Source: Kluyvera intermedia (GTDB lineage: Bacteria; Pseudomonadota; Gammaproteobacteria; Enterobacterales; Enterobacteriaceae). From it: 64,000 bases of DNA. The notes under the pieces were generated by a model. The model searched no databases and was not told where the DNA came from. It saw only the letters and a program-made list of their open reading frames with translations. Position 1 is the first letter of the stretch. Each line of letters begins with the position of its first letter. The DNA lies in NCBI RefSeq assembly GCF_021440345.1, contig NZ_JAKCNS010000029.1:16953-80952 (forward strand), read 5' to 3'. The translations under genes and the position numbers were made by a program. Positions 58,699 to 64,000 of the stretch are shown one piece after another.

Positions 58699-59592
58699 AT
58701 GCCCTTACCGCCGCTGTATGCCCTGCGCGCCTTTGAAGCCGCCGCCCGCTTAGGCTCATTCAGTAAAGCCGCCGAATTACTCAACGTCACGCCCGGTGCC
58801 GTGAGCCGTCATATCCGCACGCTGGAGCAGTGGTTTGATTGCGAGCTTTTCAGCCGCCGCGGGCCGCGGGTGGAGATTTCCGCCACCGGCCGCGTTCTCG
58901 CCGCCCAGCTTGGCGAAGGTTTTCACAGCCTGGAGCTGGCCTGCGAGGCGTTTGCCCGCCGTCGCCGGGAGCTGCGCCTAAAAGCCCCCTCCACGCTCAC
59001 CCTACGCTGGCTATTGGCGGCGTTAAAGAACCACCCGACGCCGCCGGTTGAACTGGCGAGCGTCTGGATGGATACCGATAGCGTGGACTTTAAGCGTGAA
59101 CCTTACGATTGTGCGATTTTGCTCGGCAACGGGCATTTTGGCCCGGACACCGAGAGCCGCCTGCTGTTTGAGGAGTGGCTGGTGCCAATCTGTGCGCCAA
59201 CGCTCGTCGCTAAAGCGCGGAACGATATCGCGGGCTGTGAACTGATTCATCCCTCCTCCGACCGACGGGACTGGCGGCGCTGGCTCAAGCGAACGCAGCA
59301 GCACGACGCCCTCAATACCGCGCACGGAAAAGTGTTCGATACCCTTGAGCATGGCTATCTGGCGGCCATCGGCGGCCACGGCGTGTCGGTTGGGGATTTA
59401 TTGCTAAGCCTGGAAGCCATTGAGAGTGGGCTGCTGGCGCTGCCGTTTCACGAGGCGGTGGCGACAGGCGACGGCTACTGGCTGGTGTGGCCGAAAGGGA
59501 CACCCCATGCACCGGCCATCGATGCGCTGTATCAGGGGTTAAAACAGGCGATACCGCAGCCGGTACCGCCCTCGCTCAACTATCTACGCTAG
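58699..59592 (+). CDS. LysR family regulator (GcvA-like) next to the LysE exporter
   Basis: A 297-residue LysR-type regulator. The winged helix-turn-helix (AARLGSFSKAAELLNVTPGA, then VSRHIRTLEQWFDCELFSRR) and a GcvA-like effector domain (DCAILLGNGHFGP, PICAPTLVAKA) are clear. The divergent layout suggests it controls the LysE-type exporter. Its stop lies one base before the convergent phosphatase stop. Confidence 0.88.
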   Translation: MPLPPLYALRAFEAAARLGSFSKAAELLNVTPGAVSRHIRTLEQWFDCELFSRRGPRVEISATGRVLAAQLGEGFHSLELACEAFARRRRELRLKAPSTLTLRWLLAALKNHPTPPVELASVWMDTDSVDFKREPYDCAILLGNGHFGPDTESRLLFEEWLVPICAPTLVAKARNDIAGCELIHPSSDRRDWRRWLKRTQQHDALNTAHGKVFDTLEHGYLAAIGGHGVSVGDLLLSLEAIESGLLALPFHEAVATGDGYWLVWPKGTPHAPAIDALYQGLKQAIPQPVPPSLNYLR

Positions 59593-59593
59593 A

Positions 59594-60865
59594 TTAATGC
59601 GCTTTTTTCGCCATCTGATAAGCGGCTGGCAGGTTCACACGCTGCCAGAACTGCTGATCGACCGTCGCCCCGGAGAGCGGATAGCCCGCCGGGAGCGCGG
59701 TTTTCACCATCAACGCGCGGCGCTGGGCGGCAGACAGGTTTGGTAGTGCGGCTTCGAGCAGCACTTCCGCCCCATCCGGTACATTCAGGACCTGCTTTTC
59801 ACCTTTTTGCTGCGGCAAATCGTAGGTCATGGTGAAGCGATAGAAATCCCGCATCGCCGGGTCGCGATACGGGTCATCTTTGCCCGCCGTTTTCGCACAT
59901 TCGGCAAGCGTTGTACCGCACTCTTTTTCCAGCGCCGTGCGCAGCTGATCGCGCGCTTCATTAAACAGCGCGCGGTATTTTGCATCGTTCAGGTAGTGGG
60001 CTACATTGCGCTCTGCCACCATGCGAGAGCCCATCACATCCAGCGGATAGTGCACGCCAAGCACAATACGCGAATAACCGTAGCGTGCACCGCGGGTGAC
60101 CAGCGCATCGAATCGCTCGGGGATCATCTGCGCCATCAGCAGCGCGTCGGTATAGCCGGTATTGGTGTGGCCGCTAGGGAACGAGCCCGCATCCGCGCTG
60201 TAAGGGTGGTTATCTTTCACCACCACGTCATCCGGCACCAGGTGAATGGTATTCCCCTGGATAAGGAACGGACGCGGGTTGTTGAAGTGTTTTTTCGCCG
60301 CCCCGGTGCTGATCTCTGAAGCTTTAATCAGCGCCGCCGCTTTGCTCAATTCGCCTTTGTCGTAGGCGGCGATAAACGCTTTGCCCAGACGCGGCCCCAT
60401 CGCATCGCTGAGGAAATAGAGATAGTTAATGCCTTCGGCATCGGCCAGCGCCTGATGACGCGTGCTCTGGCTGGCATCGCGGTTAATGTCGGTGACCGTC
60501 GCCAGGTTCTGCTTCACCACCGCTTCCGGCAGCGTGCTGAAAGAAGAGAGCAATTCGATTCCGGCCTGCTGATTGGCTTTAGCCTGGAAATCATAGCCGC
60601 TGGCTTTCAGCCAGGCTTTGTCGGCCTGCGTTTTATTCTGTTTAGCCTTCTCCAGCTGGTCGCGCGTGAGGCTGGCAGCAGTGCCTTTTAGCGCCGCACG
60701 CAGCGCGGTGAGCGACTGGGCTTCCAGCGCATCAAATGCCGGGCGCTCCGCCGTCGGCGTGACGCTGTTGGCGATTGCCGCCGCCTGAGACACCGAAACG
60801 TCTTTTGCCAGTACCGGCAGCGCCAGCACCAGCGCCGATGCCAATAACGTGATTTGCAGTTTCAT
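59594..60865 (-). CDS. Exported PAP2-type acid phosphatase, long form
   Basis: A 423-residue protein with a signal peptide (MKLQITLLASALVLALPVLA) and the complete PAP2/class A acid phosphatase signature: K191-X6-R198-P199 (KKHFNNPRP), P230-S-G-H233 and S265-R-X5-H272-X3-D276 (SRIVLGVHYPLD). It probably hydrolyses phosphomonoesters in the periplasm. Classical PhoN/PhoC are about 250 residues; here about 120 extra N-terminal residues and a C-terminal domain of about 110 are present. C316 and C324 could form a disulfide. The substrate is unknown. Confidence 0.88.
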   Translation of the reverse strand: MKLQITLLASALVLALPVLAKDVSVSQAAAIANSVTPTAERPAFDALEAQSLTALRAALKGTAASLTRDQLEKAKQNKTQADKAWLKASGYDFQAKANQQAGIELLSSFSTLPEAVVKQNLATVTDINRDASQSTRHQALADAEGINYLYFLSDAMGPRLGKAFIAAYDKGELSKAAALIKASEISTGAAKKHFNNPRPFLIQGNTIHLVPDDVVVKDNHPYSADAGSFPSGHTNTGYTDALLMAQMIPERFDALVTRGARYGYSRIVLGVHYPLDVMGSRMVAERNVAHYLNDAKYRALFNEARDQLRTALEKECGTTLAECAKTAGKDDPYRDPAMRDFYRFTMTYDLPQQKGEKQVLNVPDGAEVLLEAALPNLSAAQRRALMVKTALPAGYPLSGATVDQQFWQRVNLPAAYQMAKKAH

Positions 60866-61058
60866 TATTTTTCCTTTTATTCAAACAATTACCTTGCCTG
60901 CCGTTGACGCTAATCCTGCTGCTTGACGTTTTTATGACACCGTCATGTTTTGCAACATAAATGCCACAATGGAAACGTCGTCGCGGTACAGCGGTAATCT
61001 GTACGGATCTGCGGTAAACTGTCGGTTATCTTGTTTAATTCCCGGAATCTCTGCATCC

Positions 61059-61901
61059 ATGCTCAGTTATCGCCACAGCTTTCACGCTGGCAACCACGCC
61101 GACGTCCTAAAACATACCGTTCAGAGTCTGATAATTGAATCACTCAAAGAGAAAGAAAAACCATTTCTTTATCTGGACACCCACGCCGGTGCAGGCCGCT
61201 ATCAGCTGAGCGGTGAGCACGCCGAGCGCACCGGGGAATACCTCGAAGGCATCTCGCGTATCTGGCAGCAAGACGATCTGCCGGAAGAGCTCAAGCCGTA
61301 TATCTCCGTGCTGGAGCACTTCAACCGTAGCGGCCAGCTGCGCTACTACCCAGGCTCACCGCTGATTGCCCGCCAGCTGCTGCGCGAGCAGGACAGCCTG
61401 CAGATGACCGAACTGCACCCAAGCGATTTCCCGCTGCTGCGCTCGGAGTTCCAGAAAGACAATCGCGCACGCGTGGAAAAAGCCGATGGCTACCAGCAGC
61501 TTAAATCCAAACTGCCACCGGCTTCTCGTCGCGGCCTGATCCTTATCGATCCGCCGTACGAAATTAAAAGCGACTATCAGGCGGTAGTTGCCGGTATTCA
61601 CGAAGGCTACAAACGTTTTGCCACCGGCACCTACGCGCTGTGGTATCCCGTGGTACTGCGCGCGCAGATCAAGCGCATGATTAAAGATCTTGAAGCCACC
61701 GGCATTCGTAAAATTCTACAGATCGAACTGGCGGTTCGTCCCGACAGCGATCAGCGCGGCATGACCGCTTCCGGGATGATTGTTATCAACCCGCCGTGGA
61801 AGCTGGAAGCCCAGATGAACAACGTTCTGCCGTGGCTGCACAGCAAGCTGGTACCGACCGGCATCGGCCATACGCTGGTCAACTGGATTGTGCCGGAGTA
61901 A
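61059..61901 (+). CDS. rlmJ: 23S rRNA m6A2030 methyltransferase
   Basis: A 280-residue methyltransferase, the same length as E. coli RlmJ (YhiR). The start MLSYRHSFHAGNHADVLKH is characteristic; the catalytic DPPY motif is in GLILIDPPYEIKSDYQAV. I place the start at the ATG 61059 to match E. coli; the open frame reaches 60945 without homology. It lies 105 bp upstream of gor, as in E. coli. Confidence 0.97.
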   Translation: MLSYRHSFHAGNHADVLKHTVQSLIIESLKEKEKPFLYLDTHAGAGRYQLSGEHAERTGEYLEGISRIWQQDDLPEELKPYISVLEHFNRSGQLRYYPGSPLIARQLLREQDSLQMTELHPSDFPLLRSEFQKDNRARVEKADGYQQLKSKLPPASRRGLILIDPPYEIKSDYQAVVAGIHEGYKRFATGTYALWYPVVLRAQIKRMIKDLEATGIRKILQIELAVRPDSDQRGMTASGMIVINPPWKLEAQMNNVLPWLHSKLVPTGIGHTLVNWIVPE

Positions 61902-62006
61902 TCACAGACATCGGTGGAACCTATTAATTTCAGGTATACAATCGTGAGTATTTTGACGGTGGGCACGACGCCCACCCGTCCGACATTGAACGTTTGAGGA
62001 GCGGCC

Positions 62007-63359
62007 ATGACCAAACATTACGACTACATCGCCATCGGCGGCGGCAGCGGCGGTATCGCCTCGATTAACCGTGCAGCCATGTACGGCCAGAAGTGTGCGT
62101 TGATTGAAGCCAAAGACCTGGGCGGCACCTGCGTCAACGTCGGTTGCGTACCGAAGAAAGTGATGTGGCATGCCGCGCAAATTCGCGAAGCCATCCACCT
62201 GTATGGCCCGGATTACGGTTTTGACGCCACCATCAATAACTTCGATTGGGACCGTCTTATCGCCAGCCGTACCGCCTACATCGACCGTATTCATACCTCC
62301 TACGACAACGTACTGGGTAAGAACAAGGTCGACGTAATTAAAGGTTTTGCCCGCTTCGTCGATGCGAAAACCATTGAAGTGAACGGTGAAACGATCACTG
62401 CCGATCACATTCTGATCGCCACCGGCGGCCGCCCTAGTCACCCGAACATTCCGGGCGTCGAGTTCGGTATCGACTCCAACGGTTTCTTCGAACTGCCCGC
62501 GCTGCCAAAACGCGTTGCGGTGGTCGGCGCAGGCTACATTGCCGTTGAGCTGGCCGGCGTGATTAATGGCCTGGGCGCAGAGACTCACCTGTTCGTGCGT
62601 AAACACGCGCCGCTGCGTACCTTTGATCCGCTGATCGTCGAGACGCTGGTCGAAGTGATGAACGCTGAAGGCCCGCAGCTGCACACCAACGCCATTCCAA
62701 AAGCCGTGGTGAAGAATGCCGATGGCAGCCTGACCCTGGAGCTGGAAGATGGCCGCAGCCAGACCGTCGATTGCCTGATCTGGGCGATTGGTCGTGAACC
62801 GGCGACCGATGATTTCAATCTGTCGGTAACGGGCGTGAAAACCAACGATAAAGGCTATATCGTGGTGGATAAGTTCCAGAACACTAACGTGTCCGGAATT
62901 TATGCGGTGGGCGATAACACCGGTGCCGTTGAACTGACGCCGGTCGCGGTGGCCGCAGGCCGTCGCCTGTCCGAACGTCTGTTTAACAACAAACCGGACG
63001 AGCATCTGGACTACAGCAATATTCCGACCGTGGTCTTCAGCCACCCGCCAATCGGTACCGTCGGTTTAACCGAGCCGCAGGCGCGTGAGCAGTACGGCGA
63101 CGACGCCGTGAAGGTGTATAAATCCTCCTTCACCGCCATGTATACCGCCGTGACCTCGCACCGTCAGCCGTGCCGTATGAAGCTGGTTTGCGTCGGCCCG
63201 GAAGAGAAAATTGTTGGCATTCACGGTATCGGCTTCGGGATGGATGAAATGCTGCAGGGCTTCGCCGTGGCGCTGAAAATGGGCGCGACTAAGAAAGACT
63301 TCGACAACACCGTCGCCATTCACCCAACGGCGTCAGAAGAATTCGTCACCATGCGTTAA
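62007..63359 (+). CDS. gor: Glutathione reductase
   Basis: A 450-residue flavoprotein, the same length as E. coli Gor. The FAD motif [10 protein letters not shown] is followed by the redox pair C42 and C47 in [13 protein letters not shown], the NADPH motif [15 protein letters not shown], and the catalytic H439-P in [10 protein letters not shown]. It keeps glutathione reduced. The ATG follows GAGGAG with a seven-base gap. It ends in a bidirectional terminator. Confidence 0.98.
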   Translation: MTKHYDYIAIGGGSGGIASINRAAMYGQKCALIEAKDLGGTCVNVGCVPKKVMWHAAQIREAIHLYGPDYGFDATINNFDWDRLIASRTAYIDRIHTSYDNVLGKNKVDVIKGFARFVDAKTIEVNGETITADHILIATGGRPSHPNIPGVEFGIDSNGFFELPALPKRVAVVGAGYIAVELAGVINGLGAETHLFVRKHAPLRTFDPLIVETLVEVMNAEGPQLHTNAIPKAVVKNADGSLTLELEDGRSQTVDCLIWAIGREPATDDFNLSVTGVKTNDKGYIVVDKFQNTNVSGIYAVGDNTGAVELTPVAVAAGRRLSERLFNNKPDEHLDYSNIPTVVFSHPPIGTVGLTEPQAREQYGDDAVKVYKSSFTAMYTAVTSHRQPCRMKLVCVGPEEKIVGIHGIGFGMDEMLQGFAVALKMGATKKDFDNTVAIHPTASEEFVTMR

Positions 63360-63380
63360 TTCAGCGCGACGCGGTGAGAC

Positions 63381-63410
63381 AAAAAAGCCAGACCTGAGTC
63401 TGGCTTTTTT
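63381..63410. terminator. Bidirectional terminator gor / MipA-like gene
   Basis: A perfect 13-bp stem (63381-63393 with 63398-63410) with a CTGA loop. Six A residues on one side and six T on the other give a U run in both directions, so it serves both gor and the convergent outer-membrane protein gene. Confidence 0.94.
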
Positions 63411-63437
63411 ATATCGGCTATCTGCCGGCGAGGGTTA

Positions 63438-64000
63438 TCAGAAGCGCCAACTCAAGCCGGTTAACAGAGTAAAGCTATCGTCTCTATCGACCATCGGACT
63501 GTTTTTGACCTCGTCCGGCAACACGCTGTAGGACGCGTTCGCCAGCAGCACCAGGTTTCGGGTGAGCGGATATTTCAGCGTTAATCCTGCGTACGGCATC
63601 CAGCTGCTGCCCGGCGACCAGTGTGCCAAACCGCTGCGCTGGGACTCCGCGCCCGACACGCCGTAGTAGTAACGGTTAAAGCTCGCGTCGTAGTAATAAA
63701 CCCCCAGCGCAGGCGTAATCGACAGCTTGCCAACGGGCAGCACGCGGAAATAGGAAAACTCACCGACCCAACCGTTGCTGTTATCCAGAACATCCGCCGC
63801 CGCCGACAGCTTCAGGCTGCCCCATTTTTCATGGTGATACCACGCGGCGCCGGCCATCGCCGTGCTCTCACGCTTATCCAGCATCTTCATATCGCGGTCA
63901 TCGTTTTCCGATGGGTCAAACGTCAGCGGCATCCACGAAGCCGTCAGGCTCAGTTCATCGCGTTTATCTTTAAATAAAGCAGGTAATGACTCCAACTTAT
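63438..64000 (-). CDS. MipA/OmpV family outer-membrane protein, C-terminal part (window edge)
   Basis: At least 187 codons of an outer-membrane beta-barrel protein whose start lies beyond the right edge; the frame is open to the last base. The C-terminus has the MipA/OmpV features: FNRYYYGVSGAESQRSGL, GLTLKYPLTRNLVLLANASY, and a final WRF aromatic residue typical of BAM-inserted barrels. MipA scaffolds murein synthases and hydrolases; the role of this paralogue is unknown. It is convergent with gor. Confidence 0.87.
   Translation of the reverse strand, partial: KLESLPALFKDKRDELSLTASWMPLTFDPSENDDRDMKMLDKRESTAMAGAAWYHHEKWGSLKLSAAADVLDNSNGWVGEFSYFRVLPVGKLSITPALGVYYYDASFNRYYYGVSGAESQRSGLAHWSPGSSWMPYAGLTLKYPLTRNLVLLANASYSVLPDEVKNSPMVDRDDSFTLLTGLSWRF

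Noticed and set aside
61902..63044. Open frame of 380 codons on the minus strand
   Set aside because: It is fully antisense to gor and lies directly after rlmJ; no family features, no plausible ribosome binding site.
1..64000. CRISPR array, phage-defence island or prophage
   Set aside because: No regularly spaced repeats, integrase, transposase, toxin-antitoxin or restriction genes were seen; the additions relative to E. coli are single metabolic or transport genes.

Overview
The window is ordinary enterobacterial chromosome. It is collinear for long stretches with the Escherichia coli glgB-to-gor segment but carries several genes that E. coli lacks at this place. Protein sequences are close to the E. 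coli orthologues, G+C is visibly above 50 percent, and the additions are a padC/LysR pair, an arn operon between yhhS and yhiN, a GABA transaminase beside rpoH and an extended PAP2 phosphatase. Together these suggest a Klebsiella/Raoultella/Kluyvera-like member of the Enterobacteriaceae. The genus is inferred, not proven. I saw no tRNA, rRNA, CRISPR array, prophage, transposase or insertion sequence.

Left part (1-16.7 kb): glycogen branching enzyme (partial), asd, yhgN, the gluconate genes gntR/gntKU with twin GntR operators, yhhW, yhhX, the Fur-controlled small RNA RyhB, the acetyltransferase yhhY, ggt, yhhA and the glycerol-3-phosphate uptake operon ugpBAECQ. A 186-bp palindromic repeat sits between ugpB and ugpA.

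Middle (16.7-39.5 kb): the branched-chain amino-acid transporter livKHMGF plus livJ, with panM between the two binding-protein genes. Then come a PuuE-type 4-aminobutyrate transaminase, rpoH, ftsYEX, rsmD, yhhL, yhhM, yhhN, zntA with a textbook ZntR promoter, a periplasmic 5'-nucleotidase-like enzyme, tusA, yhhQ, dcrB and yhhS.

Right part (39.6-64 kb): the full arnBCADTEF operon (L-Ara4N modification of lipid A, polymyxin resistance) with a PmrA-box-like site, phenolic acid decarboxylase padC with a divergent LysR regulator, yhiN, pitA, uspB and uspA. A divergent Rrf2 regulator / NDH-2-like flavoprotein pair occupies the place where E. coli has dtpB. Then come rsmJ-prlC, a LysE exporter with a divergent LysR regulator, a 423-residue PAP2 phosphatase, rlmJ, gor and the 3' part of a MipA/OmpV outer-membrane protein.

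I did not find a clearly new multi-gene system. The points most worth a second look are the Rrf2/flavoprotein pair with its unusual cysteine spacing, the dispersed palindromic repeat family, the lengthened acidic repeat domain of FtsY, the second half-operator copy at the zntA start codon, and the long-armed inverted repeat between tusA and the nucleotidase gene.
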